A stretch of DNA of 64,000 nt, from assembly GCF_037126175.1 (NCBI RefSeq), contig NZ_CP146986.1, forward strand, positions 806,001-870,000, in the 5' to 3' direction. This DNA comes from Pseudomonas sp. RSB 5.4. GTDB lineage: Bacteria > Pseudomonadota > Gammaproteobacteria > Pseudomonadales > Pseudomonadaceae. This document shows, piece by piece, positions 16,397 through 24,567 of the stretch; the stretch's first letter is position 1; every line of letters begins with the position of its first letter. A program made the translations under genes and the position numbers. The notes under the pieces were generated by a model that saw nothing but the letters and a program-made list of their open reading frames with translations, had not been told where the DNA came from and did not search any database.

Positions 16397-17020
16397 ATGA
16401 GCCGCACCTTCTGCAACGCACTGGGCATCATCGGGCGCAAGGATAATCTGCTATGGGAATATCCTTCGCCGTTTCTTCCGCTGTTCCAGTTTCACGAGCG
16501 CCATGAGTCAGGCCCGATTCGTGCGCAACCCGAGGCCATCATCGCCGCAGTTTGCGCGCTGAACATGCGCGATGACCGCGTCGTCGATGCGCTGCTGTGC
16601 CTGCGCGAACTGCCGGGGAAAATACTGCGCACGTTTGGCGACCGAACAGTGCCGCAGGAAACTGTGCCGTTCGGCTTTGACGCTTTCACCTTGCTCGAAC
16701 GCACTTCGACTGAAGTGTCTCTAGGCCTGGCCGGACGCTTCTGGCGCCCTGATCTGAAGACCGGTCACATCGCTGACGCTCAAGCATTCAAAGTCCTGGA
16801 TGACCCACACGTAGCCAAACTGGTGCTGCGTTTTCAGGTCGTCGAACACCCTCAAGGCAGGCGTACGCTGCGCACCGAAACCTTCGTGTATTGCGCCACC
16901 ACGCGCAGCAAAATGCTGTTTACCCCTTACTGGCTGTTGATTCGTCTGGCCAGCGGCTGGATTCGGCGACGCAACCTTGCTGCCATCCAGCGGCAATTTT
17001 CGACGGAACGGGTTGTGTAA
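16397..17020 (+). CDS. SRPBCC/START-like protein of unknown function
   Basis: A 207-residue protein with no sure functional match. The core FTLLERTSTEVSLGLAGRFW near residue 98 and the ending FTPYWLLIRLASGWIRRR look like a widespread SRPBCC-like family of about 200 residues with a hydrophobic ligand cavity. The region around HERHESGPIRAQPEAIIAAV fits the first strand and helix of that fold. It lies 97 bases after the KAS III gene, beyond a hairpin, on the same strand. It might bind or cyclise the cluster product, but nothing in the sequence proves that link. Confidence 0.6.
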   Translation: MSRTFCNALGIIGRKDNLLWEYPSPFLPLFQFHERHESGPIRAQPEAIIAAVCALNMRDDRVVDALLCLRELPGKILRTFGDRTVPQETVPFGFDAFTLLERTSTEVSLGLAGRFWRPDLKTGHIADAQAFKVLDDPHVAKLVLRFQVVEHPQGRRTLRTETFVYCATTRSKMLFTPYWLLIRLASGWIRRRNLAAIQRQFSTERVV

Positions 17021-17080
17021 AAGTCCGCATCAATTGGTTACATTGATAGTCTCTGCGAATCAGTCTCTCCGAGTCCCGCC

Positions 17081-17995
17081 ATGGCCATCAACTTCGACCT
17101 CAACGACCTGCAAGCCTTTCGCGCTGTGGTCGAACAGGGCAGTTTCCGCAAGGCCGCCGACACTGTGCGCCTGTCTCAACCGGCCCTGAGCCGACGTATC
17201 GAAAAGCTCGAAGACGCCCTCGGTGTAAAACTGTTCGAACGCACCACGCGCAAGGTCAGCCTGACCCAGGCCGGACGCGGCTTCATGCCCAGCGTCGAGC
17301 GTTTGCTCGATGACCTGGACGTGGCGTTGCTGGGCATCAGCGAAGTGGCTTCGACCCGGCTCGGTCATGTCACTGTGGCCTGCGTGCCTTCGGCGGCGTA
17401 CTACTTCATGCCGCGAGTGGTCGCCCGCTATCACCAGCAATTCCCGCGTATCAAAGTCAAAGTCCTCGATTCCAGTGCCCACGACGTGCTCAGCGCAGTG
17501 GTCAACGGCGAGGCGGATTTCGGTTTGAGTTTCATGGGGACCCAGGAGGCCAAAGTCGAATTCGAACCGCTGGTGCAGGAAAGCTACGTGGTCGCGTGTC
17601 GTCGCGATCACCCGTTGGCCGGACGCAGCAGCGTGACCTGGGACGAGTTCTATCAGCAGGATTACATCTCGCTCGACAAGACTTCCGGCAACCGTTTTCT
17701 GCTCGATCAGGCCTTGAGCGGCGTCGTGCCGCAACGCCCGAGCATCTGCGAGACACGGCATGTGACGACGATGATTGGGCTGGTGGAGGCGGGGCTAGGG
17801 GTGGCGGCGGTGCCGCTGATGGCGATGCCCGGGCCGGATCATCCGATCCTGACCCGGGTGCCGCTGACCGATCCGCAGGTGATGCGCAGTGTCGGCATCA
17901 TCAAGCGCCGGGATCGTACGTTGACCCCGGCAGCACTGGAGCTGGAACGGCTGGTGGTGGAAATGAAAGTCCAGCCGCCGCCGATCAGCGCTTGA
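17081..17995 (+). CDS. LysR-family transcriptional regulator
   Basis: A 304-residue LysR protein. The winged HTH spans about residues 8-66 (LQAFRAVVEQGSFRKAADTV, then QPALSRRIEKLEDALG). A two-lobed effector domain follows. It starts 60 bases after the SRPBCC-like gene on the same strand and ends 11 bases inside the convergent ModA-like gene. It may control the biosynthetic cluster upstream or the ModA-like/MFS pair downstream; orientation does not decide. No Cys or other unusual sensor residue stands out. Confidence 0.88.
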   Translation: MAINFDLNDLQAFRAVVEQGSFRKAADTVRLSQPALSRRIEKLEDALGVKLFERTTRKVSLTQAGRGFMPSVERLLDDLDVALLGISEVASTRLGHVTVACVPSAAYYFMPRVVARYHQQFPRIKVKVLDSSAHDVLSAVVNGEADFGLSFMGTQEAKVEFEPLVQESYVVACRRDHPLAGRSSVTWDEFYQQDYISLDKTSGNRFLLDQALSGVVPQRPSICETRHVTTMIGLVEAGLGVAAVPLMAMPGPDHPILTRVPLTDPQVMRSVGIIKRRDRTLTPAALELERLVVEMKVQPPPISA

Positions 17996-18752
17996 CCGAA
18001 TCCAGTCCGGTGGCTTGCACGTCAGCCTGGGCGGCAGGTGCGGCGAGGTAGTCGAGCAAGGCCTTGGCCTCTTTTGGATGCTGCGCGCCGACCGGAATAC
18101 CGGCGGCGAAGCGGGTCACCGACTGCACCGACTCCGGAATCTTGCCGACAAAACTCACCCCTGGCACCGGCAGCAATTCGCTGACCTGCTGGAAGCCCAG
18201 TTGATAATCGCCCGTGGCGACCACCGAACCCACCGGGATTTTCGGGATCATCTTCGCTTTCGGTTTCAGTTGATCCTCGACACCGAGTTTCTTGAACAGC
18301 TCCTTCTCGATGTACACGCCGCTGGCGCTGTCGGAGTAGGCCACCGATTTTGCGTCGAGCAGGGTTTTCTTCAGGCTTTCGACGCTGCTGATGTCCGGCT
18401 TCGGCGCGCCTTCACGCACCACCAGACCGATCCGCGAATCCGCCAGTTCGACCCGCGAGGCCGGGTCGACCTTGCCTTGTTTGATCAGGTCATCGAGGGC
18501 ATAGCCGACCATGATCACCACGTCGGCGTGCTCACCGCGGGCGAGGCGGTTGGGGATCGCTTCCGGGGCTTTGCCCATCGATGGCCCGAGCTGGGTATCG
18601 AGGGTATTGCCGGTGGCGGCCGCGAATTTCGGGCCGAGGATTTTGTAGGCGGCGGTGAAGCCGCCCGACGTCATCACGTTCAGCTGTTCAGCGTGTGCCA
18701 GAGCGCTGAAAGCGAAGAGGGCGATGGCGCTGAGATTGATCAGTTTTTTCAA
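17985..18752 (-). CDS. ModA-like periplasmic substrate-binding protein
   Basis: A 255-residue protein with a clear signal peptide (about residues 1-21, ending ALAHA). The type II binding fold resembles the molybdate-binding ModA family: SGGFTAAYKIL after the first strand, then GEHADVVIM and AYSDSASGVYIEKE. It is an orphan: no ABC permease or ATPase gene is next to it; instead an MFS transporter lies upstream in the same direction, 12 bases away. Orphan ModA-like proteins of this type often bind organic anions rather than molybdate, so the ligand is open. It overlaps the LysR gene tail to tail. Confidence 0.75.
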   Translation of the reverse strand: MKKLINLSAIALFAFSALAHAEQLNVMTSGGFTAAYKILGPKFAAATGNTLDTQLGPSMGKAPEAIPNRLARGEHADVVIMVGYALDDLIKQGKVDPASRVELADSRIGLVVREGAPKPDISSVESLKKTLLDAKSVAYSDSASGVYIEKELFKKLGVEDQLKPKAKMIPKIPVGSVVATGDYQLGFQQVSELLPVPGVSFVGKIPESVQSVTRFAAGIPVGAQHPKEAKALLDYLAAPAAQADVQATGLDSVKR

Positions 18753-18764
18753 GGTGATTGCTCC

Positions 18765-20057
18765 TTAGGCGGCAACCGGTTGCAAACGGCCGCCTGCGCG
18801 GCGATAGAGGTACAGCGTGGCGCACAACGCGCACAGTGCGCCGACGCTCATCCAGTAACCCGGCGCTGCCTTGTCGCCGGTGTACTGGATCAGGAAGGTC
18901 GACATCGCCGGAGTGAAGCCACCGAAAATTGCGGTCGCCAGGCTGTAAGCCAAGGAAAAACCGGCCACACGCACCTCCACCGGCATGATCTCGGTCAGCG
19001 CCGGAATCATCGCGCCGTTGTACATGCCGTAGATGAACGACAGCCACAACAGCGACAGCAACATGTGGCTGAAACTCGGTGCCTGCACCAGGTACGACAG
19101 CGCCGGATAAGTCGTGGCCAGCGCCAGCAGCGACATGGCGATCAACACCGGACGCCGGCCGATACGGTCGGACAACATGCCGCCAATCGGCAGCCAGAAG
19201 AAGTTCGAAACGCCCACCAGCAAGGTCACCAGCAGCGCATCGGAAGTGCTCAGGTGCAGCACGGTTTTACCGAAGGTCGGCGCGTACACGGTAATCAGGT
19301 AGAACGCGGTGGTGGTCAGCGCGACCATCAGCATGCCGCCGAGCACCACCACCCAGTTCTGGCCGAGGGTGCGGAACACTTCGCCCATGCTCGGACGGTG
19401 TTTGCGCGCGGCGAACTCTTCGGTTTCCGCCAGGTTACGGCGCAGCAGGAAGATGAACGGCACGATCATGCAGCCGACGAAAAACGGAATCCGCCAGCCC
19501 CAATCGGCAATCACATCCGGCGCCATCCACGCGTTCAGGGCGAAGCCCAAGGCTGCCGCAACGATGATCGCCACTTGCTGACTGGCCGACTGCCAGGCAG
19601 TGAAAAAGCCCTTGCGGCCAGGGGTGGCGATTTCCGACAAGTACACCGAAACACCGCCCAATTCCGCACCGGCGGAGAAGCCTTGCAATAGCCGTCCGAC
19701 CAACACCAGCGCGGGTGCAAAAAGACCAATGGTTTCGTATCCGGGCACCAGCACTATCAGGATCGTACCGCTGGCCATGATCGACAGGGTGACGATCAGA
19801 CCTTTGCGGCGACCGACATCATCGATGTACGCGCCGAGCACAATCGCCCCCAGCGGACGCATCAGGAAACCTGCGCCGAACACGGCAAAAGTCATCATCA
19901 GGGAAGCGAACTCACTGCTCGCCGGGAAGAACACCGCCGCAATCTGCGTGGCGTAGAAGCCGAACAGAAAGAAGTCGAACTGTTCGAGGAAGTTGCCCGA
20001 GGTCACCCGGAAAATGGCGCCGGCCCGTGAGCCGCCGTGTGGGATTGAGGCTGTCAT
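18765..20057 (-). CDS. MFS transporter, metabolite:H+ symporter family (citrate/dicarboxylate type)
   Basis: A 430-residue, 12-segment transporter. [23 protein letters not shown] at the first helix is typical of the MHS family (citrate, alpha-ketoglutarate, shikimate and proline/betaine symporters). The loop motif [14 protein letters not shown] lies between helices 2 and 3. I chose the start at 20057 because GGAG lies 9 bases before it; a longer frame upstream lacks this. It forms a two-gene unit with the ModA-like protein. The substrate is probably a small carboxylate. Confidence 0.85.
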   Translation of the reverse strand: MTASIPHGGSRAGAIFRVTSGNFLEQFDFFLFGFYATQIAAVFFPASSEFASLMMTFAVFGAGFLMRPLGAIVLGAYIDDVGRRKGLIVTLSIMASGTILIVLVPGYETIGLFAPALVLVGRLLQGFSAGAELGGVSVYLSEIATPGRKGFFTAWQSASQQVAIIVAAALGFALNAWMAPDVIADWGWRIPFFVGCMIVPFIFLLRRNLAETEEFAARKHRPSMGEVFRTLGQNWVVVLGGMLMVALTTTAFYLITVYAPTFGKTVLHLSTSDALLVTLLVGVSNFFWLPIGGMLSDRIGRRPVLIAMSLLALATTYPALSYLVQAPSFSHMLLSLLWLSFIYGMYNGAMIPALTEIMPVEVRVAGFSLAYSLATAIFGGFTPAMSTFLIQYTGDKAAPGYWMSVGALCALCATLYLYRRAGGRLQPVAA

Positions 20058-20214
20058 AGAAAAGAACTCCACCGCTTTTATGACGTGCGCGACGTGGAAG
20101 CAGCGCACGGTTGTTATTGCGGCGGATGGTCGCGCAGGTGTTACAGGATGTTAATTGCATTGTTGGCATGGATTGATGTGCAGAGCGGATCAATCCTGAA
20201 AACACCGTCTAACC

Positions 20215-20376
20215 TGTGGGAGCGAGCCTGCTGGCGATAGCGGTTTGTCAGTCAATGGAGATGTTGCATGTGCCGACGCCATCGCTGGCAAGCCAGCTCC
20301 CACAGTTTCTGCGGTGTGCCCTCTGTTCCTGCACCACCAAGAAACCTTGTGGGAGCTGGCTTGCCAGCGATGGCGG
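20215..20376. repeat. REP cluster (family D): inverted pair plus one extra REP
   Basis: Three REPs share the core GGGAGC(T/G)(G/A)GC(C/T)TGC(C/T)(A/G)GCGAT. Two form an inverted pair (20215-20305); a third follows (20349-20376). They fill most of the 400-base gap between the MFS transporter and the RcnB-like gene. I see no gene there. Confidence 0.85.
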
Positions 20377-20484
20377 AGTATCTGTTCAATAAAATCCATC
20401 ACCAGCCCAGGCAAAAAAACAAGGAATGATTTCCTGACTCAGCAGTCGGAGTACAGGCAAAACCCATCTGAAGGAGGTTCACCG

Positions 20485-20793
20485 ATGAACAGCAAAACCC
20501 TAATCGCCAGCCTGGCCCTCGTCGCCGGCATTGCCGGGATCAGCCCACTTGTTCAAGCGGCGCAAACCTCAAGCGAACAGGCTGTCCAGTCGCCTACCAG
20601 CGACCGTGAGTTGAAAGTCAACGACCGAGCACCAGACATCTACCAGCGCAGCGACAAAGCGTTGAAAAACTGGAAACAGAAAGGCCTGAAAGCCCCGGTC
20701 GATCAGGCGCAGTGGGTGCAGATCAACGACAAGTACGTGATGGTCATGATCACCAACGGCACCATCGTTGAGATGCAGCCTGTCGAGCGTTAA
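20485..20793 (+). CDS. RcnB-family small periplasmic protein
   Basis: A 102-residue protein with a cleavable signal peptide (about residues 1-25) and a C-terminal RcnB-like domain: WKQKGLKAPVDQAQWVQIND followed by YVMVMITNGTIVEM. RcnB in E. coli is a periplasmic protein that tunes nickel and cobalt levels, but many relatives in Pseudomonas have no proven metal role. A strong Shine-Dalgarno AAGGAGG lies 7 bases before the ATG at 20485, which fixes the start; the frame extends upstream without support. The dmeRF metal efflux pair lies 3 kb away. Confidence 0.72.
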   Translation: MNSKTLIASLALVAGIAGISPLVQAAQTSSEQAVQSPTSDRELKVNDRAPDIYQRSDKALKNWKQKGLKAPVDQAQWVQINDKYVMVMITNGTIVEMQPVER

Positions 20794-20894
20794 GCGCTTT
20801 GGCAACAATTGGCCATGGACGGTCGATTGCATTCGGGCGCCATTCGGGTAAAACGCGAAGGGCGTTTCGAGTGACTGGATGTCAGGAGCAATCG

Positions 20895-21359
20895 TTGGAA
20901 AAGAAACCGCTTTATCGCAAAGTAAATACCACCGCCCATAACGTCTGGCGCAACAATCAGGGCAGTCACTATCGGTATGAGCGTAATACCAAAGCCGAGA
21001 AACGTAGCGAGGCGATGCGGGGTTCGATGCATGGAATCAAGCATCACGGCTACGATTACACGCCATTATTTCGCTTTCTGTTATCTCGTGTCGGAGGTAA
21101 CTGGGATGAGATTTTCAGCGAGGCGGTTGCGCGCGTTGATCGCCCGGAGCCAGTGTTCTGGATGGTGTCCATCCATGAAGACGATCGCGAGGAGGTCGTG
21201 CGACTGGGTGAGTCGAGCTACTTCAATGGCCTGTACGTCGATGAGCAAAAGCGCCTGCAAATCGTCAATCCGGATTTGAAGGCCGAAGAGATGAAGCCTC
21301 ATTGCCAATGTTGCACCCACACCTTCAATGGCGTTGTGTTTGGCTTGCCTCCTGACTGA
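20895..21359 (+). CDS. Conserved protein of unknown function with TTG start
   Basis: I do not recognise a named domain in this 154-residue protein. The N terminus is basic (EKKPLYRKVNTTAHNVWRNN, then RNTKAEKRSE). The middle has HGYDYTPLFRFLLSRVGGNW and EPVFWMVSIHEDDREEVVRL. The end has a Cys motif, HCQCCTHTFNG, that could bind a metal or dock to RNA. The TTG at 20895 was chosen because AGGAG lies 6 bases before it and a longer frame has no ribosome site. It looks like a genuine, monocistronic gene. Confidence 0.6.
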   Translation: MEKKPLYRKVNTTAHNVWRNNQGSHYRYERNTKAEKRSEAMRGSMHGIKHHGYDYTPLFRFLLSRVGGNWDEIFSEAVARVDRPEPVFWMVSIHEDDREEVVRLGESSYFNGLYVDEQKRLQIVNPDLKAEEMKPHCQCCTHTFNGVVFGLPPD

Positions 21360-21458
21360 GTGTTTCCACTCGATAGACCGCCAATCATTGGTTAATGAGT
21401 TGCGAACTGCTGCCGTTTCTGGGAAAACGGCCGCCAGTTAAGCAATTGAGTGAATGTC

Positions 21459-21797
21459 ATGACGGATGAACTGCAGGTAATCGATCTCCAGGTGGGCGAG
21501 GGCAAGGCTGCCGTCAAAGGCGCGCTGATCACCACCCACTACACCGGCTGGCTGGAAGACGGCAGCGAGTTCGACTCTTCCCACAGCCGTGGCAAACCTT
21601 TCCAGTGCGTGATTGGCACGGGCAGGGTGATCAAGGGTTGGGATCAGGGACTGATGGGCATGCAAGTGGGCGGCAAGCGCAAACTGCTGGTGCCGGCGCA
21701 TCTGGGCTATGGCGAGCGGACGATGGGCAAGATTCCGCCGAATTCGAATCTGGTGTTTGAGATCGAGTTGCTGGAGGTTTTGACGCGGGACGATTGA
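21459..21797 (+). CDS. FKBP-type peptidyl-prolyl cis-trans isomerase
   Basis: A 112-residue single-domain FKBP with no signal peptide, so cytoplasmic. Typical family blocks are present: ALITTHYTGWLEDGSEFDSS, then GRVIKGWDQGLMGMQVGGKR, LGYGERTMGKIPPNSNLVFE and IELLEVL. The aromatic active-site residues Tyr, Phe, Trp and Tyr are all there. It catalyses proline isomerisation in protein folding. A GTG at 21450 in the same frame is possible; ATG 21459 is preferred because GAG lies 8 bases before it. Confidence 0.9.
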   Translation: MTDELQVIDLQVGEGKAAVKGALITTHYTGWLEDGSEFDSSHSRGKPFQCVIGTGRVIKGWDQGLMGMQVGGKRKLLVPAHLGYGERTMGKIPPNSNLVFEIELLEVLTRDD

Positions 21798-21834
21798 GGC
21801 GAATAAACGCCGATCAATCAATGTCCATGCAACC

Positions 21835-21875
21835 TGTGGCGAGGGGATTTATCCCCGATGGACTGCGCAGCAGAC
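21835..21875. repeat. Single REP (family C)
   Basis: TGTGGCGAGGGGATTTATCC followed by CCGATGGACTGCGCAGCAG. It is an unpaired member of the family that is paired at 57803-57936. Confidence 0.75.
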
Positions 21876-21923
21876 CTTGTTGGGGCATTGCTCCGCGATC
21901 CATCAAGCCCTCGCCATTTTCAC

Positions 21924-22193
21924 TCAGGCAACCATCGCAATCTCGGTCAACGTGTCAGCCACTGTCCTTTCAAGTGACGGAAAACGCCGTTTCACTCGGT
22001 GCAGCGCGGGCAGCACAGCCTCCATCTCAAGCTCATCGAGTTTCCCGAGAGCGGCCACTGCCGAGGCCACAATTGTTTCCCGCTCGCTTTCAAACAACAC
22101 CAGGCATGCGTTCTGCGCCCAGCGGCGATCCCGTTCGTTGAGGCCCATGGCGACTAATGCGGCGACGACGTGGGCATCTGGTTTATTGGCCAT
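21924..22193 (-). CDS. Small HEAT-like hypothetical protein
   Basis: An 89-residue all-helical protein with no recognised function. Sequence such as ACLVLFESERETIVASAVAA followed by LGKLDELEMEAVLPALHRV looks like helical-repeat material. AGGAG lies 8 bases before the ATG at 22193, which decides the start; the longer upstream frame runs through a REP element. It stands alone between two repeats and next to the DUF6124 gene on the same strand. Cytoplasmic, with no signal or membrane segment. Confidence 0.65.
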   Translation of the reverse strand: MANKPDAHVVAALVAMGLNERDRRWAQNACLVLFESERETIVASAVAALGKLDELEMEAVLPALHRVKRRFPSLERTVADTLTEIAMVA

Positions 22194-22221
22194 GTGAAAT
22201 TCTCCTTTGCGTCGTTTTCCT

Positions 22222-22340
22222 TGTGGCGAGGGAGCTTGCTCCCGCTGGGTTGCGAAGCGACCCCAAGCCCCATCGATCCGGTTCGGATCCGGATTTTCGA
22301 CTGCTGTGCAGTCGAGCGGGAGCAAGCTCCCTCGCCACAG
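22222..22340. repeat. REPIN (family C)
   Basis: TGTGGCGAGGGAGCTTGCTC and the inverted partner GGGAGCAAGCTCCCTCGCCA bound a 119-base unit between two leftward small genes. Confidence 0.9.
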
Positions 22341-22350
22341 GGACGCTTTT

Positions 22351-22728
22351 TCAATTGCTGATCGGGGGCTCGAGGTTGTCGAGGGCGCGGTTCACGGCGA
22401 GTTCGCCGAGCATGACTACTTGCTGGATGCCGAGCAGGGTGTTGCGGTAGGGCGCGTCGAGCAGGCCGGCGAAGTCGCTGAGCATGATGCTGGCCGAGGC
22501 CATGGATTCGCAGGCGTGGGCCAGCAGTTCTTCGTTGTCCATGTTCGGGGCGACGACAAACATGTGGCTGGGTTTGCGCTCGGGCGGGGCTTGCGGTTTC
22601 AGGTAGTGATCGAGGGCGCGTTCGGCGGCTTCGTGGAGTTTTCTGGAATTGGGGTCGGAGTAGGGGGATGTTGATTCCGGGTCAGGTATTGCGTCCGCTT
22701 CTGGCGGATTTGGCGTTACTTTGAACAT
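22351..22728 (-). CDS. DUF6124-type Pseudomonas protein
   Basis: A 125-residue protein of a small family that I associate with Pseudomonas (DUF6124, many paralogues per genome). The Pro-rich N terminus (MFKVTPNPPEA) is followed by AERALDHYL and by the hallmark stretch MFVVAPNMDNEELLAHACE near residue 56. The rest is helical (SASIMLSDFAGLL). Function is unknown. It ends 10 bases from the REPIN downstream of it. No signal peptide. Confidence 0.75.
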   Translation of the reverse strand: MFKVTPNPPEADAIPDPESTSPYSDPNSRKLHEAAERALDHYLKPQAPPERKPSHMFVVAPNMDNEELLAHACESMASASIMLSDFAGLLDAPYRNTLLGIQQVVMLGELAVNRALDNLEPPISN

Positions 22729-23326
22729 TTGTTGGGCAACCTCAATGAGGCTGACACGCTTTTGCGACTAAACAATAGGTGGCAGCTGTACGCAGGTTAG
22801 TCGACCAGTACCCAAACATTACCGGCGCACCCGAAGGCGCCCTGCGCACAGCTGCCATTGAGTGCAGGCGTGAAAGTGCCTGACTGATAACAGCTTGCGT
22901 GTTTGAGATAAAACCGAGCGACTAAACCCGATCACTGACCATTCAGTGACGCGAACCAAGTTACCGATGCCCCCCAAACCGCACAAGCCGGCGGATTCTG
23001 GCGTAGTTGTAGGCAAAGGCGCAAGGCGATGTAGCCTGCTGGATGATGCCTAAATGATGCTGCGTTTTTCAGTCCGCCATCGCCAGCAGGCTGGCTCCTA
23101 CAGGGGAATCTGCGTACGGCGCGGAACCCGAGCACCCCCGGAAAAATGTAGGAGTGAGCCTGCTCGCGAAGGGGCCGGTACATCCAGCATCTTTGTTTCC
23201 AGACACACCGCTATCGCGAGCAGGCTCACTCCTACAACGGGATTGAGGTCGCCTTCAGCTTCCCGTTCATCCCTTGAATGCTCACCGAACTTGCGATTGC
23301 CCAAGCCATCGGCGACCATGCCTGCC
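22729..23326. other. Gene-free stretch with REP elements upstream of dmeR
   Basis: Roughly 600 bases with no gene I can support. The first half, next to the DUF6124 start, is plain intergenic sequence that must hold its promoter. The second half carries one single REP (23075-23102) and one REPIN (23147-23236). The last 25 bases lead into the dmeR operator. Confidence 0.6.
23147..23236. repeat. REPIN (family A)
   Basis: TGTAGGAGTGAGCCTGCTCG paired with CGAGCAGGCTCACTCCTACA. A related single REP in the opposite orientation lies at 23075-23102. Confidence 0.9.
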
Positions 23327-23351
23327 ATATAGGGGTAGGGGGTATAGGTAT
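23327..23351 (+). promoter_or_regulatory. Predicted DmeR (RcnR/CsoR-type) operator over the dmeR start
   Basis: ATATAGGGGTAGGGGGTATA plus GGTAT forms a G-tract flanked by TATA-type arms. It is close to the DmeR box known from Rhizobium (A/T arms around a C6 tract). It ends on the ATG at 23350, and its GGGGG at 23338-23342 is also the only Shine-Dalgarno-like sequence, so bound repressor would block both initiation steps. Confidence 0.65.
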
Positions 23352-23625
23352 GTCGCACATTCATGAACACAAAGACGAGCTGCTGAACCGGGTGCGGCGC
23401 ATTGCCGGGCAGGTGCAGGCCGTTGAAAAAGCGCTGGAGGGCGATGCCGATTGCGCCAAGACCTTGCACCTGGTGGCGGCAATTCGCGGGGCGGTCAACG
23501 GTTTGATGGAGCAGTTCATCGAGGCCCACACCCGTGAACATGTGGCGCATCCCGACCTCACCGACGAACAGCGTGCCCAGGGCGCCGAAGATCTGCTGCA
23601 AGCCATCCGTCGTTATTCCAAATAG
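23350..23625 (+). CDS. dmeR: Ni/Co-responsive repressor DmeR (RcnR/CsoR family)
   Basis: A 91-residue all-alpha repressor of the CsoR/RcnR/FrmR family. The metal ligands of the RcnR fingerprint are all in place: His3, Cys35, His60 and His64. ELLNRVRRIAGQVQAVEKAL forms helix 1. Family members bind G-tract operators as tetramers and release DNA on binding Ni(II) or Co(II), or formaldehyde for FrmR. It sits 12 bases before a DmeF-type exporter, which identifies it as DmeR rather than FrmR. The ATG at 23350 gives the usual short N terminus starting MSHIHEHK. Confidence 0.85.
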   Translation: MSHIHEHKDELLNRVRRIAGQVQAVEKALEGDADCAKTLHLVAAIRGAVNGLMEQFIEAHTREHVAHPDLTDEQRAQGAEDLLQAIRRYSK

Positions 23626-23637
23626 AGCATCAGCATC

Positions 23638-24567
23638 ATGAACCTGACCCCAAGCGCTGACCGTTTCAGCCACGATCACCAGTTTCTCGGCGCGTCCCAC
23701 GATGAAAACGCCCGCCGCACCTTGTGGGTGGTGGCGCTGACGTTTGTGATGATGATCGGTGAGATCGCCGCCGGTTACCTCACCGGTTCCATGGCTTTGC
23801 TGGCCGACGGTTTTCACATGGCAACCCATGCCGGCGCGTTGGGCATCGCCGCCGCCGCGTATGGTTTCGCCCGGCGCAACGCCAACAACCGTCGCTACAG
23901 TTTCGGCACCGGTAAGGTCGGCGATCTGGCCGGTTTTGCCTCGGCGATGGTGCTGGGGCTGGTGTCGCTGGGCATTGCCGGCGAATCGGTTTTTCGATTG
24001 TTCGAACCGACCACCGTGGCGTTTGGCGAAGCGACCGTGATCGCGATTGTCGGGTTGGGCGTAAACGTCCTGAGCGCCTTCCTGCTGATGGGCCATCATG
24101 GCCATGACCACGGCCATCAGCATGACCACGGCCACGATCATCATCACCATCACGACAACAACCTGCGCTCGGCCTACGTCCACGTGTTGGCCGATGCCCT
24201 GACCTCGGTACTGGCGATTGCCGCGTTGCTGGCCGGGCGCTATCTGGGCTGGGTGTGGCTGGATCCGGCGATGGGTATTGTCGGCGCGATTGTCATCGCG
24301 AAATGGGCCTACAACCTGATGCGCGACAGCGCCGCGGTGCTGCTCGACACCACCGACGAACCGGTGGAGGCGGAGATCCGCGAGCTGCTGGAAACCTCGG
24401 ACGATGTGCGCATCAGCGATCTGCATGTCTGGCAGGTCGGCCCGCAGGCGCGGGCGGCGATTGTCAGTGTGGTCGCGGCGGCGGGCGTGACGGCGGAGGC
24501 TATTCGCGAACGGCTGGCGCCGGTGCATGAGCTGTCGCACCTGACCATCGAGCTGCGCAACGCTTAA
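23638..24567 (+). CDS. dmeF: Cation diffusion facilitator DmeF (Co/Ni efflux)
   Basis: A 309-residue CDF transporter with about six membrane segments. The zinc-type site motif HMATHAGALGIA in helix 2 and HVLADALTSVLAI in helix 5 supply the His/Asp ligands. A long cytosolic His-rich loop, about residues 150-173, separates them. DmeF exports cobalt and nickel from the cytosol by proton antiport. It forms one operon with dmeR. Its last four bases overlap the end of the convergent P450 gene. Confidence 0.87.
   Translation: MNLTPSADRFSHDHQFLGASHDENARRTLWVVALTFVMMIGEIAAGYLTGSMALLADGFHMATHAGALGIAAAAYGFARRNANNRRYSFGTGKVGDLAGFASAMVLGLVSLGIAGESVFRLFEPTTVAFGEATVIAIVGLGVNVLSAFLLMGHHGHDHGHQHDHGHDHHHHHDNNLRSAYVHVLADALTSVLAIAALLAGRYLGWVWLDPAMGIVGAIVIAKWAYNLMRDSAAVLLDTTDEPVEAEIRELLETSDDVRISDLHVWQVGPQARAAIVSVVAAAGVTAEAIRERLAPVHELSHLTIELRNA

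Noticed and set aside
22932..23183. Minus-strand 83-residue frame upstream of dmeR
   Set aside because: It runs through REP sequence, has no ribosome site, and its translation shows REP-derived motifs.
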